A stretch of 64,000 nucleotides of DNA from Mytilisepta virgata (GCA_028015205.1 CM051512.1:4462755-4526754), one strand, 5' to 3'; shown: positions 34,401 to 48,200, numbered from the stretch's first letter. Numbers and translations are program-made. The notes: generated by a model not told the origin, from the sequence alone.

Positions 34401-37400
34401 CCATTGTAAGTTCTCCATCCAAACAAATATTTTCCGTTAAAAATAATTTCATAGTCTTTTTTGACGACTCATGGGGGTTAATTAACCTAGAAAAAATTAC
34501 TTGTGGTTTCCAGACAGTAATCAGAATCGTATTAAAAATTTACCTAATCTGGTCCTGGTCCATCTTGAACGACTGCAAGTAACACGTATTTTAATTGGTT
34601 CTTGTTAAGTCAATTTTACTGAAAATATTCTGACAGGAAAACTAAGCCATTTAAAACTAACAAGAAAAAATGTTTAAGTGACAATTTGTGATGTTATTTA
34701 GTGTTCAACACTGGATTTAGTTGAATTTCAAATGTATGAAAAGTACATAATTTCAAAATTATTTCATATTTTACAATTGGTTTAGAACTGAAGATAATTG
34801 AGAAGCAGGCAAACATTAAAAAAAATAATGGAAATATAAAATATTTTGAACATCTTTTGTTGCAGAAAAGATAGGACATTCCATTGAACATGATGCCTTA
34901 GTGATGGAGTTCCTGCACGCATTCCTCCATGAAAATGCCTTAAACCCGATGATATTTCCAAGTTTGAGGTAAAATAAACAGATTGAAAAAATAATATAAA
35001 TATTGTAGTATTCGTATTAAACCGACAAATGAACCAACCTATTGCCATGTGTCCAGATTGTAGTTGACTCTTTAAGGATGATCGCTGGTCTAATAGGAAA
35101 TAAATATGATTTGAAATTGGTGTTTTAGTTTGAGAGAACATATGAATAGTAAACAAATAAGCAAGAAAAAAATATAGGTTCATTTGCTCATTTTAGAGCT
35201 ATAAGGCCTTAAAAATTTTCAGGAAATGGGTTTTCTCTGGATTTTTCATTGTTTTTGCATTACAACTTCAGTCTCTCAAAAATGTATGAAAAAATAAAAA
35301 GGATTTCATAAAATTTTGTCAAATACCATTTTAAGGTATATATGAATGAATTATAAAAGAAAAAGTGGGGTTCATGGGCAAAAAATTTAATGTTTAAGAA
35401 ATGGATAAAACACGAGGATTCCGAAAATCTGACAAAAAGACCAAAACATGACCAGCGAGCATCCTTAATGAACACCATGTATCCTTTAGCTTTCATTTCA
35501 TACTATATATTTTCAGGCGAAGGAGACATCTTGACCACACTCATGCACGGCCTTACTGAATGACTATATTTTACTCGTTTTAAGCATTTGAATCGACCCT
35601 ACGATGTATAGATTTATTGTTTCTTATTTTCACATTTTCGGCCTTTAACACTGTTCATAAATGTTAACATAAAATGCATCAAATTTTATATCAGAAAATT
35701 ATTTCTAAAAGGAAAACCTGGTCCTACAAGAAGATTAAAGATTTTAAAATACAAAAAATACATGAATATAATGAGTGTTTATCATTGTCTTATTCCTAAA
35801 GGCAGATGGAAACAGAGATTGTTAGCATGACGGCAGCCATGTTGAACGGAGATAAGGATACTGTCGGATTTGTAACTTCCGGAGGCACGGAAAGCAATCT
35901 AATGGCAGTAAAATGTTACAGAGATATGGCAAGAAAAATCAGTCCTAATATTAAAGTTCCTGAAATAGTGAGTTTAATAAGCGAATTATATAATTTAAGT
36001 GCATACATTGCCCGAACAATTTTGATGCATAATATTGAACTGACGGAGTATCGAGCATGACAGATCAAAAAAGAAATTTTATTAGTTTAGACACCATACG
36101 CATGGATTGTACGTGGGACTGAAAATAGGAGAATTGAAAAAGAATATGAAAAGCTCTTGTTCAAGAGAAACAACCAGTGTATCTTTGTACGGAAATTAAA
36201 GAATGTTTTCTGTACTATTTTTTTCTCATTTCAAAACTACACGGATTTGACAGCTAAGGTTATAATCTAAAATGATAATAATGACAATTGTAGTGCATTA
36301 ACTTAATTTTTAGGTATCACCTACCACAGTACACCCCACCATAGACAAAGCTGCTCACTACTTCGGGTTAAAGGTCATTCATACACCCGTAGGAACTGAC
36401 TTCAGAGCAGATGTCCAAGCAATGAAAGAGGTGAATTTAGGGTACAAAAATATAAATTATTTAATTAATACATTAACCAAAAAAAAAAGAAGAAAAAGAA
36501 AAAGAAATCAAATAAAATGTACAGAATCGATGCCCCGATATCAATGCATTCGTTGCAAAATATATCGGCAAAAGTGTCGTGACATCACGACTAACAAACC
36601 ACTATTAATGACATTAATCTTTACTACATGCATGACATGACTGTATATGTTGGTTCTACTTGTATTACGAATTTATCTTATTTTTGATTTGGGGGAGGAA
36701 ACATCAACAACTTACGACGTTTTCTTCTATCCTTGACGTGTTTAATCGGTTGGATAAAAATACATAATATTTTTAACCACTTCCCAGTGATAAAATTTCT
36801 GCATGGGAATTCCCGCCGTTTTTCGATTGTTATTGGAACGATAAATAAGAGAAGTCCCGAAATGACGTTAATGTAAACAAACTACATAGCAACGATATTT
36901 TCTTGAGGTTTTTGTCGAAAATCATAGGAGAAACAAATTCTCCTTCAATTTACCCGTGAGTTATGGAATTTCTCCACCCTCAATAGTTAAATTTTAGATT
37001 TTAACACGCTCGCTAAACACTCGCGTGTTGAAAATCGAAAATTTAACTATCTTGGGTGGAGAAATTCCATAACTCACTGGTACCCTGAAGGAGAATCTAT
37101 ATGTAACCTTTATCCATTTATTAAAATTTATGAATTTTGTGTTTGATATTGCTATGTATGGTATGTGCCATTTATGTATTTAAAAACTGCATTAAAACAA
37201 ATGCTAGAATGACAAGTCTGAAAGTATACATTTGTAAATTGATACCAAGAAAAAGATAATAGCGTAATAATGAACATGTACAAACCTATAAATACTATGT
37301 AGGTACAAAATAAACATATGTGATAGTAAAAGATAAACGTCTTTGTAGGCAATTAATGAGAACACAATCATGCTGGTAGCTTCAGCTCCACAGTTCTGTC

Positions 37401-40400
37401 ACGGGATTGTAGACCCAATAAAAGATATTTCAGATCTAGCTGTATCGAAGGGTCTACCTCTACATGTAGATGCATGTTTTGGTGGATTTATGTTACCATG
37501 GTAAGTGTGGTCAGGATAGTTTGGAAAGGGAAAAGGGGGAGGGGGTGTTTGTTTGTGTAACCAAAAAAAAAAAAAAAAAGAAAGAAAGAAAAACCGGTAT
37601 AACCTCATCACTGTTCAGTGTCTCTACCTAGTGACTCTCGATGTATTTGTACTCTTTTATGATAACTTTTGTCCGGGGTTCTGACTGTTGGGTGTAATTG
37701 ATAGAGTTGACCTTTTTTGTTATTTATCTTGTTGTTTATTACAATATGTCAGGGTACAGCTACGATGAATGTTAATGTAAATCTTTGTTTTGCTTTTTTG
37801 AATGATGAGGTGATATCTGGCTGATTGAATTGAGAATTAACATAAAATGACTACATGTTCATATGACCTACATGAATACATCGAATAATGGATCGTACAA
37901 CACTGCAAATATCAAAATTGATAATTAAAACGTATATTTGCTATAAGGTTCTTCTGGTCAAGGCAGATACACAAAAAAAGTTTAAATATTTCGAAAACAA
38001 TATACAAAAAACATAGTCATTATTATTAATTCATTTCTTACTAAAAAGGACAAATTTTGCTAAGGATCAATACAAAAAAGTAATCCATTCGACATAAAAA
38101 CCAGGGAAGACAAATGAACAACCACAAGCACAACAAATAAACGCAGAAAACTAAAAAAAAAACAATGAACAACACAAACTCCTACCAGGAGTGAATCCAG
38201 GTGCTCTGGAAGGGTAAGCTGTTCCTGCTCCGTATACGGCACCCGTCGTCACGTTCAACAAAGTCGATCCGGTGGAAGTCACAAATCGGTGGAGGCACAT
38301 GAAATGTTACCACAGTGGGAACAGGTCCAACATTATCTTATATATTGGAACACTGTAATGGTGATGACGACCGTAAAATTTCCTAAGTGATGACATCAAC
38401 TTATCCCTGATAAAACGCTGGTTAAGAAGCTTTTGTGACAGCAGTAATCCTCTTTGTCGAAATTCAGGGTAACTCACGCATGCCTTTGAAAATCGGATAT
38501 GCTGAGAAGCTTAGACGCCATATGCAGGCGGTGCTGGTATATTGCTATTTAAGAAGGGAAAATTAACAATAGGAAAGGTGAAGTCATCACGTTTGTCATA
38601 AAGTTTTGTCTTCAAATGTCCCTCATTGTATAGTTCAAGAAACGAATCAAAATATGAAGCGGACTTTGGTGTATCTGTAGTACCCTTAATTTCAGACTCA
38701 CTGTGGTAGATAAAATGTAGAAAGTCTTGGAAAATGACATACTGGTAATACTCTTACGGTAAACGTAATATTTAAAGTCACTTTGAAAGTATTGTGTGAA
38801 ATTCAGAACAGGCTCCTTCAAACTATGAAATAAATCTTTACGTGAGATAATGTTTTACAGGGTAGAAAAACTTGGTTATGAAGTACCAGTATTTGATTTT
38901 CGGTTGCCTGGGGTAACATCAATGTCTGCAGATGTTCACAAATATGGATACAGTGTAAAGGCAAGTTACTTCTCTTTATAAGAATAGAAGTGATTCAGAA
39001 AATTTTATGATTTTATATGTCACCATACCACAATTTTATATATTATATATCAGATAGAAAAAAATAAGTACATATAACGTTCTCTTTCATATTAATGAAA
39101 TTCTATGAATATGACATTTCAATCTAAGAATTATTTAGAAATCTAAAATCATATAACACAGTATAAACAATAAACAATTGTAGGTTCCAATTTTGTATAA
39201 TCCTATAATAAAATATACATTGCAACCAATGGACGGAAATATCTTATTTAAGACGGATATATTTTACAATATTGCATATGGTGTAGCATTCTTCCTTTTT
39301 CATTGGCTATTACGATCACGTGATTTAAATAATATTCCATGTACGGTCGGTTTGTTTCTATTTTTAAGTATATGGACGCTGTATTTATATTTATATACAC
39401 AGATGATATTGACGCTATACTTCTAAATTTAGATCAGGTTTTAAGCCGTTCCTGTTCGGGTTTACTCACTGCCACACACAATAAAAAAAATGAGTTTCAT
39501 TTGAATCCTAGTTGTTCAAAACAGAAAAAAGATAAAAAATTGCTGTGGTTTTGTTAACAAGAAAACAAGTTCATCTTATTTATTGATATTTTCAATGGCA
39601 GGTTAGAGTCATGCAAAAAACAAAACACAGAAAAAAATGGAAGTCATTTCCATAATACACTATTTACATATTATGTAATATATAAATTAAGGACTTTCAT
39701 TCTGTCCATCCTGTCAGAATATATTGACCTCGGACTTCGTAATCGGTCAATATAATATAGGTCCATATATAACACATTGACCTCGTCAAAAGTCATAACT
39801 GATAAATATTTGTAGGGATCCAGTGTGATAGTATACAGAAATTCTGAAATTAGAAAACATCAGATATACACTTATCCTGATTGGCCAGGAGGACTGTACG
39901 GATCGCCATCTATGGCTGGTACCAGGGGAGGTAAGCAGGATGTCCCATCCGAGGATTCATAGAAGCTGCTAAATTCTACATTCTAATAAACTCAAGCTTT
40001 AGATGAATGGATATGATGTTAATTTGGTTCAATAAGGCTGGTTTGTAGATACAGAAGTTCTGTAAATTTGATACATGTATTACTGATAAATAAGTTTCGA
40101 CATCTAGAAAATGATTCAGGTGGTCCTAAAAGTTTACAATGGAACCAATCAGTTCATTGGTTACATTTAAACATATTTTATTTGCTCAAAACAAAATGAA
40201 TGAGTCAAAAGTAACACGTACAATTCAAAAATTCTTAAAAGAAATTGGAGATTTTTCCTGGTTTTATAAATGTAGCCATCCCATCGCACGAGCCAATACA
40301 CGTACAAGAAAAGACCATTCGACGTCAGAGGAGTCGCGGTTTGATTCTCATCAAGACATGACTCAATAACTGAGGTGTCAAAAATACTTCACATGTTACG

Positions 40401-43400
40401 TTATCTGAAGGATATTGCTACAGTAAGAATAAAAAAATATCAAAAACTATTCTACCACACATGACATTCACGTACATAAAAAACACATTTGGGCAGTTGT
40501 TTAGCGGCTGCCTTGTTGCAGGTAAAGAATTGATGAATTGATGAATTAATTTTTTATTCCAATTTCGAAGAAACATTGAATGTCAACAGATCTGGCCTAA
40601 TCAGTACTGCCCATTGCTAAAAATTTGGAAATTAAAATATTATTGGTTTAGTTGCTATCTTGACATCTTTAAATACACTGGGTGTTGATGGATAAAATTC
40701 TTTGATACCAATTTTAATGCAGAAGATGTGCACATTTCGTCGATTTGCGACTCGTCAGTTGTGCTCAAGGCCTAAAATGTTGAAAACCATAACAGCAATC
40801 AAAAAAATTGAAGAGCAACTTCAAAAATCCAAAATTAAAAATGACCAGAGTGGGTAACGCCAAAACTGTCCGAGGAAAGAGCTATGTACGAGGGAGATAC
40901 TCCTTAATTTTCACCAATTTTACAATTTTGTAACAGTAAATTCTAAGTATCAATTTCGGGCTAGTATCGAAATACTAGCACCTGAGCTAGGGATACCCCC
41001 AGGGACTTGGAGTCCACCAGCCGCTGCATCGACTTAGTGGTAAAAATATAATTCTTTGATACCAATTTTGATGCACAAGATGTGCACTTTTCGTCGATTT
41101 ACTTAAAAATATAAAAAAAAATTGTCCTTAAGTTCAAAAATGTAATTTTAATAAAAAGTCACCTGGTGACATATTGAGCTGTTATCTTGCATTTCGTGTT
41201 GGTGACTTTATGTTTAAATTACAGGTGGGTGTTTGGCCGCAGCATGGGCTTCTTTAAAAACATTAGGTGTGGACGGTTATATATCTAAAGCTAAAGAACT
41301 TATGGATACAACAGAGAAACTAATGAAAGGAATCAACGAAATTGATGTAGGTTGAAGTAAGAACATTATGCCAAACAAAAAAATATTTGTATGTTCGGTT
41401 AATGTAATGCACGAATAATATATACTTTTTGAATAGGTATGAGGGGAATAGTATTTTTTTTTTGTCCCTAAGATACCAACTATTGTCCAGAGGCGTAGTC
41501 GAGTGCAACCGTTTGTATCGAGGGGAAAATAAACAATACTCATCCGCAAATTTGCAGTCAGTACGTGTTTTATTATACAGAAAAAACACTTTGCTAAGGT
41601 TTTATTATACCGAAAAACACTTTACTAAAGTTTTATTATACCGAAAAACACTTTACTAAGGTTTTATTATACCGAAAAACACTTTACTAAGGTTTTATTA
41701 TACCGAAAAACACTTTACTAAGGTTTTATATATAAAAACAATTTGCTTATATGATAACATTTGAATTAGAATTAAGAAGTGTATTTAAGATCCGAAAATT
41801 GTGATGCACTAGGGAAGCTCTTTTAAAGCATCATACTATATAAATTAATAAATGCTTTCTTTAAAATTTAAAAATTATTCTTAATCCTGATACAGAAGTT
41901 TGTAACTTTATAAAGCGATCATTAGAAGCGCGAGGATGAGGTTCTAATTGGTCAAAAACATAGTTCTATATTTGTTAGTGTAAGATATGTTGCATTCCAT
42001 TTAATTTTTATTTGTTGTTTATTCTGTAATATGTGTATTGCTTAGCACAACAGGGTTTTTTCATTCAAATAAAGTTATTATAATTTTTACAGGGGCTTAA
42101 GATAATGGGAAACCCACACATGACATGTTTTGCTGTTGGTTCTAACGATCCAAACATAGATATATATGCTATTGCTGATGTCATGGAAAAGAAAGGTAAA
42201 ATAATATATTGTTTTTTTTTATTTAATTTTCGTATTTATAATAATATGATGGAACAGAAAAGGATTTCCGTAATATGGCTGGAGACCAACATATGATTAA
42301 CAACAATATGTTCTATCAACATCATATGTATAGTACAGTCGACTCTCGTTATCTCGAACACATTTAAGTCGAAATTTTGGGTAACTCGAATTAAGTGTTA
42401 AGGCCATCAACAGTAATAACTTAACAAATTTTCTCCTGATATCTCGAATTTTTGGTTAAGTCGAACTAAATTTTCTAGTCCACATGAATTCGACATAACG
42501 AGAATTGACTGTATATGATTTTTTGTGCAATATGTGCATAATGTGCATGACTGAAATGTATTTATTATTAGAGATTTCTGTTCTTATGTTTCTACAACGA
42601 AAAGTATATATTAATTTGATAAATTTTAGATATTAGACGTGAAATAATAATCATTTCGTGTGAGCAAAGATACAGGTGTCATCTCGTCATTTCCTAAAAA
42701 TATATTTTTGATATGATTTAACGATGTTCGCTGCTCAGTTTCAAAATAACAAGCTTTTCATAGCACTGGTAAATATTGATAGTGAAATTAATAAAGGATT
42801 AATAAAGGAACTAAATGAGCGAATAAAAATTATAGGTCTGTGTGCTTGTTTTCGAGATATAAGTGATTGAAATTTTGACGGGAAAAATATGCTCTCTTGT
42901 TTTTACATAGCTTTATCAAGTTTTATTTCTCAAAAACCATTAAATAATAACAAGGATTTTATAAGATTTTTACAAATGGCTTATTATTCTGCATGCAAAA
43001 GATTTATGAAAAGAAAAATGGGTGTTAGCGGAAAAAATAATTTATGGAATTCAAATGAATAAAACCAGATGATTTTGAATATTTGACAAAAATTCAAAAA
43101 CATGACCAGCGAACATTCTTAAAAACGTGATTTAAAGCTTAAAAAATATCTCATTTGCCAATTATTATATTATCGATCTTATACATATAGGTTTAAACAT
43201 CAACTGGAATCTCAATATTGATATAAAAATGGGATGATGATTTGATTTTATTTGAAAGAGGGGACCAGGGAGGGGGACAGGAGCAAATTTTAGGAACTTT
43301 ATTATTTAAATATGTATCCCCAACTATGGATTTTTTCTGTTTCGTGTCAGGCTGGTCCATGGAACGGAATCAGAAACCAAGTTGCCTCCACTGTACTATA

Positions 43401-44150
43401 CTTCCACACCAGATACCAGTGGCAGACGATCTGTTACGTGACCTGAAAGATAGTACAGAGGAAGTTAAAGTAATTATAAAAATATTAAAAAAGACATTGT
43501 ATACAATTATACAATACATTGTAGGTTGTGGTTCGACGGAGCAGGGAATACAAATGCATAAATACAAAACATAATAATGTCAAGACGAAATATTGTAAAA
43601 GTCAGGAGATAACCTACATTGTACAACTGTATGTGGACAGGAAGTTCCTGTTCTATATACTAGTACTGCACCCGTCGTGTGATCCAAAACAATAATCCAT
43701 TAACGTTCACAATAAGGAACCAGAGTGAGTTATCTTTTCCTAACCAATGTAGGTAAGGGAGACAATTAAAGTCTCTCCCTTTTGTCCTGAGGCTAAAAGG
43801 GAGACAAATTTATTATCTTCTTACCTATATTGGTTAGGTAAAGATAACTCACTCTGGTTTCTCGTTCCGTTGAACCATGAAAATTAAAGACAGACCTGAT
43901 TAAGAAGTATATATAATTGTGCATTTATCAAACACAAAAGAAAGTTTCAGTTTCGACAAATTATTTTTTCTCGTATTTTCTTTAGAGAATTCTGTAAGAA
44001 TTTTAAGTTTGATTTTTATCAATTTTACAGAAAAACAAAACTCTTGCGAAGAAAGGTACAGCAGCCATGTATGGTATGATTGGAGTAATTCCAGACAAGG
44101 CTATCGTTACGGACTTTCTTGTAGAGTTTTTCAGTGAAGTTTATAAATGA
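31438..44150 (+). CDS. SGPL1: Sphingosine-1-phosphate lyase-like PLP enzyme, 12 exons
   Basis: Exons: 31438-31699, 33549-33698, 34866-34968, 35802-35967, 36314-36430, 37349-37500, 38861-38960, 39816-39930, 41225-41346, 42093-42195, 43351-43469 and 44031-44150 (TGA). All phases agree and give 542 aa. Residues 9-27 form one N-terminal membrane anchor. The group II PLP-fold follows, with TSGGTES at 197-203, HVDACFGGF at 305-313 (D307 for the pyridine nitrogen) and SADVHKYGY, where K344 is the expected Schiff-base lysine. The end has [13 protein letters not shown]. The known family enzyme splits sphingosine-1-phosphate into phosphoethanolamine and hexadecenal at the ER. The region before residue 173 ([12 protein letters not shown], then about 26 extra residues) differs from vertebrate SGPL1, so the substrate is less certain than the fold. 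Intron 7 has a GC donor. An AATAAA lies at 44240. Confidence 0.88.
33799..33950. repeat. 46-bp tandem repeat, about 3 copies
   Basis: GTTTCTGTTTTGTGTAATC recurs at 33801, 33847 and 33893 with a diverging last copy. It is in intron 2 of the lyase gene, about 100 bp after the exon 2 donor. Confidence 0.65.
35072..35468 (+). mobile_element. MITE with TTAA ends (type R3), copy 2
   Basis: It starts TTAAGGATGATCGCTGGTC and ends GACCAGCGAGCATCCTTAA. It matches 3881-4270 (inverted) and 55884-56228, and lies in intron 3 of the lyase gene. Confidence 0.75.
36934..37102. repeat. Foldback element in lyase intron 5
   Basis: The arms read GTGAGTTATGGAATTTCTCC and GGAGAAATTCCATAACTCAC, extending to ATTCTCCTTCA/TGAAGGAGAAT outside and AACACGCTCG/CGCGTGTT near the loop. 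Each arm is about 80 bp. Confidence 0.7.
38050..38830 (-). pseudogene. RT retroelement remnant (family B), copy 2
   Basis: It matches the 3' part of the element at 57545-58270: the 3' UTR with CTGCTCCGTATACGGCACCC, then a decayed RT thumb with AAAGTTTTGTCTTCAAATGTC (38602). It has many stops. It sits in lyase intron 6, antisense to the gene, ending about 30 bp before exon 7. Confidence 0.6.
40700..41095 (+). repeat. Interspersed repeat family I1, copy 2
   Basis: The I1 head TTTGATACCAATTTT...GTGCACATTTCGTCGATTTG occurs twice, at 40708 and 41052, bracketing about 290 bp. Related copies are at 16960 and 49530. It is in lyase intron 8, about 130 bp before exon 9. Confidence 0.55.
41568..41727. 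repeat. 31-bp minisatellite, 5 copies
   Basis: Five units of TTTTATTATACCGAAAAACA plus CTTTACTAAGG, nearly identical, in lyase intron 9. A single related block stands at 6458. Confidence 0.85.
42334..42513. mobile_element. Pogo/Tigger-like MITE
   Basis: It starts TACAGTCGACTCTCGTTATC and ends GATAACGAG-type sequence (ACATAACGAGAATTGACTGTA), with TA at both ends. The terminal inverted repeats are about 25 bp. It is non-coding and lies in lyase intron 10. Confidence 0.7.
42718..43122 (+). mobile_element. MITE with TTAA ends (type R2), copy 2
   Basis: It starts TTAACGATGTTCGCTGCTCA and ends GACCAGCGAACATTCTTAA, with an interior matching the R2 copies at 30 and 55 kb. It is in lyase intron 10. 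Confidence 0.75.
43719..43863. repeat. Palindromic MITE in lyase intron 11
   Basis: The arms ACCAGAGTGAGTTATCTTTT... and ...AAAGATAACTCACTCTGGT pair over about 40 bp, then a GGGAGAC/GTCTCCC block, around a short loop. Confidence 0.75.
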
Positions 44151-44239
44151 ACCTCGACATATATATTATCATTTAGAATAAAAAAAAAGAAAAAAAAAAC
44201 ACTAAATACATGTATTAAGTATGAATTGTAGATAATAGC

Positions 44240-44245
44240 AATAAA
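44240..44245 (+). promoter_or_regulatory. Candidate polyadenylation signal of the lyase gene
   Basis: AATAAA 90 nt after the TGA stop at 44150. It is the first canonical signal downstream. Confidence 0.55.
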
Positions 44246-44250
44246 CATTT

Positions 44251-45214
44251 GATCTTCTGTTATTTTTTGTTGCCTATTTCCATTCCTTGGATAAGACAAA
44301 ATTCTAAAGGTGATATTAAAAGTTTCTCAAAGTCGAAAATCATATGATGATTTTTTTCTTGTTTGGCCAAATTGGATGTTATCTCACTGACCCATACTCC
44401 ATGCCGAGAAAATGAGCTTATTTTTTATTATCTTCAGCGTAGCCTCTGTGACAATTTTTAATCCCTGAGCCAAAAAATAAAACGGTCATGTGAGCTGCAT
44501 TGCTGTAGCTATTGTTCTATTCACATATACAGAGGTAACTGTAAAGACACAGGCATGTTATTGTACAACGCAAAAGTTGCTTTTCTTGGAGGTTATCCAA
44601 TGTACTCTTTTAACCAGGAAATGGACAAAAATCATATTTTCAGCTACATATGTGCACATATTTTATTCATCATATTCCTTTTTATACATTACTGAGAATA
44701 AAACAGTATATAGACCCCATAACATGCCAATACACACAACACAATATATCAATGATTGACAAAATGACCTACAATGTCTAATTTGCATAATATTACAATT
44801 CATTGTGGTTACAATGTTTCTTTCACTTTTTGATTAATCACTAACCTGTAAATTGTAATTATTTAAATTGAAAATGGAAATTTGGGGGTATTTATGGGGA
44901 TAAAAGTCTAAAAATTTATAGATATGTCTTTTTAATAGTAAAATAAACCAAATTATATTATTAATTTCATTTCAGACAGAGCTGTGCTTTTCTTGAACCG
45001 AATTTATTTTGTCTAGTTAAGTACAAAACATCTACAGTTTTCGTCAACCCTTAAATAATGAAAACCTATGTTTTATAAATCATTAAGTCAATATAATATT
45101 GACACTAATTAAAGACAAAATTGCCAATTTTTGTAAGAAATAAATGTTAAAATTTGTGACGTCTGGCGGAAAAAAATAAATGAAAACGTATACCGGAGAT
45201 AAATTTAGGAGATA
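44251..45214. other. Intergenic region between the lyase and LPMO-like genes
   Basis: About 0.96 kb of AT-rich DNA that should hold the promoter and 5' UTR of the LPMO-like gene. I see no clear TATA box and no repeat. The open frame at 44490-44759 has no recognisable content. Confidence 0.4.
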
Positions 45215-48200
45215 ATGCTGACGTTTATATTCTCTTTGGCAATAGCCTCCTGTTCTGGACAAGTAGGGAAACTCATAGATCCATCACACAGGCGATCAAT
45301 TTGGAGATTTAATTCTAGCACAGAAGTTAACAAATTTGATGTCAAACTTAATTGTGGAAGTATCAAGGTAAGCATGCTCATTTCACTCATAAAACCATTC
45401 TCTGATATTAATTTTAACCCTATTACAGACGCTTGAGGCATGGATACAGAAGCCCCCTTTTTATTTTTGATATATTTTTATTTCTTTAGCTACTCTGTTG
45501 TATTTTATCTTACTTTCTTTATTTAACCGATTCTTCCAATATGTGCCGCTCCTATACTCTTATAAGAGAAACTAACATAAAATTACACAAATTTTAGCAA
45601 AAAGACGTTAAGCGAAAGAAAATAATATGAAATAGAACAGAGTAGCTAAAAATTAATAAAAAGATGGGGTGATCCATGCCTCGAGCGCCTGTGAACATAT
45701 TTCGATATAATATGTGCGTTTTTCTTAGACTTGCGTTAGTAATTTACTCCAACCCGGAAGCTGAGCTGAGTTGCTTTGGGCCTTCCTGATCTTTGGGTAA
45801 GCTTTAAACTTTTGGTTAATAGATGAAGACCACCACGTCCTTACAACGACTTTCAAGCTGAAGAACAGCAATAAAAAACGCTGGTCACATAAATTGCTTT
45901 TTGTATTATTTTCAAGCTATTTTGTCATGTATAATGTACTTTAACCCCAAAATCCGCTATGTTATAGAAATATATCATGATGACAAGTAGCACTTGCCCA
46001 AAAATACTGGTTTAGAGAACACTGAAAATTTCACGAGCCTTCAGGCAAGCGAAATTTTCAGTGGTTTAGAAACCATTATTTTCATCATGATGAAAGATGT
46101 TTATCCGTTGCCAAATTGTGAAGATATCATTGTCCAGTTTTGTAGACTTTCTATAACAAGTAGTTTTATTCCTATTTGACAATGGAATTGGCTTGATTTA
46201 AGGTCTAAGTATGTCAAACGTTAAGACCGAATTGCGAAAGCAGTTCTCTGGAAACATCCATGTTCCTAAACATTATTCGTTCTGACCAAGAAAATTAAAT
46301 ATTATTATTCCTTAATTTAGATGTTTGGTCTCATTCTTAAATTACGATCTATTCATAGTCGATATTATATCATGTCATGTACATGTAGTTATGTTCACGA
46401 AGACGCGAGCCGCTACTTTTTTTTATTGTCCCCTATGTTTCAATATCTGGCAAAGTTTATTTAAAAATCTAGTCTTGTTGCCTGAAGACTGAATCTTGAT
46501 TTCAACAACATTTTAACTTGTGAAAGTAGATTGCTGTCAAAGGAACAGAATGATGCTATATTTAAAAGTGTGTTTGAACATATCAAAAGGTCAGAGAGGT
46601 TCATTGTTGTGTAAACAAAATTTATGTGACGGACCCACACAAGTTTTCACACATCATCTCAACGTTTTTAGATTAATTACAAAGTATTCCTACTGTTAAT
46701 CATATTCTTTATATACAATTTGCATGCAACTATTAATGTGATTGACCATGGGAACTCAACCGACTGCCTAGAGCGCCCCCAGGTGGCGGCAAGGGGAGAC
46801 CCTTTATTTGTTGGATTTTCAGTTCATAATACGGAAAGCATGACAGCCAAACATGTTTGGAGAATGCCACACTCCACGCACGCTAAACACCTCGTCTGTA
46901 GTTTTCCAAAAACTGTAGGCTAATTCCCCTACAGAAGGCTAAATTATGCGAAACTGCCAACCCATCCGACATTTTACAGTAGTAGTCAAAATCGGTCTCA
47001 CCTCTATTTGCATTGTGTTTGATAAATTATTGAAGTGGTTCTCGTCCCGAAGAAGCATGACATATACTAGTCTACAAAAGAAACGATGCGTTTTTCATAT
47101 ATTCATAATTTCAAATACCCGTACTAGGCAGAAAAATAGACCCACACGTCTGATTTTCATAGTAGATTGTTTTCCCACCAAAAGCATGGTTTTTTTGCAA
47201 AAAGTTTGAAAAGAAAAATTTCATTTTTTGAGATTTCAAAAATCACATTTTTCAACCGAAAATAAACAAAATCAGTATTTTTACCCCGTTATGTGAATGA
47301 TAAATGTCTATTTGACAAAATAGTTTTTTTCTACTGATTTCAGACACTTGAATTTCGTTTTACAAAATATGTGTCGATTTTCTTCTCGATTTTCCGCAAA
47401 TTTAATTTAACCCTTTTTTTTTGGAAATTTACCATTTTCCACCATTTCAAGTTTTATTCAAATTCAAAATGAGAGGAATTACATCAGGAATTGAAGTAGT
47501 AAACCACATTTCCCTTCATACTTATGTTTTTTTAAGGAATTACCAAGATACATATTTGGTGCCGAACTCATATATCGTTACTTTTGTTTACTTGTATATT
47601 TGCCACTGGACGTTCAGCAAATAACAATCAATCACTATATTCGTTCATATTGGAAACTGTCTGGTGGATGCATATCTCATATTCATTCAAATGTGTGTAA
47701 AAACGCATTTTACCTTATACATGTATGTAACATATGACTTTTTAAATCTATAACAACTATACGATGTTGACAGGTCATACGGCACTACAATGTGACATGT
47801 ATTATAATGTATGCAGCTTTTACATGTCTTCTTTGACATTTTAAAAACCCAAAATACTGGAGGAGGAAAAGAAATTCATAAGAAGAGTCATCTCATTTTT
47901 CATGTAACAGAAAACCTTGATCAATTTAAATTGCAATTCTATATATTTTTTTTAAAGTTTAGTACATTATCTAACGCTCTGAATGATTGAGGCAGTGCTG
48001 TTCTTAACACTTGCATATTTTCTTTAACGGAAGCAGATTATTTAAGGGTAACATTTAGGAGAGTTTCTTGAGGTTTATTTACTTAAAATTATTCATCATG
48101 CAATGTCAACTCTTAAATATATTTTCATTTTTCTTTTTCAATTCTAGACGTTACTAAATGAAAATAATAAATGTGGATTATGTGGCGATCCTGTTAGTAA

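Noticed and set aside
34782..35183. 133-residue minus-strand frame
   Set aside because: It crosses lyase exon 3 in antisense and runs into an R3 MITE.
43625..43700. Tiny family B retroelement fragment
   Set aside because: A few bases such as GCACCCGTCGT resemble the family B 3' UTR, but the match is too short to support.
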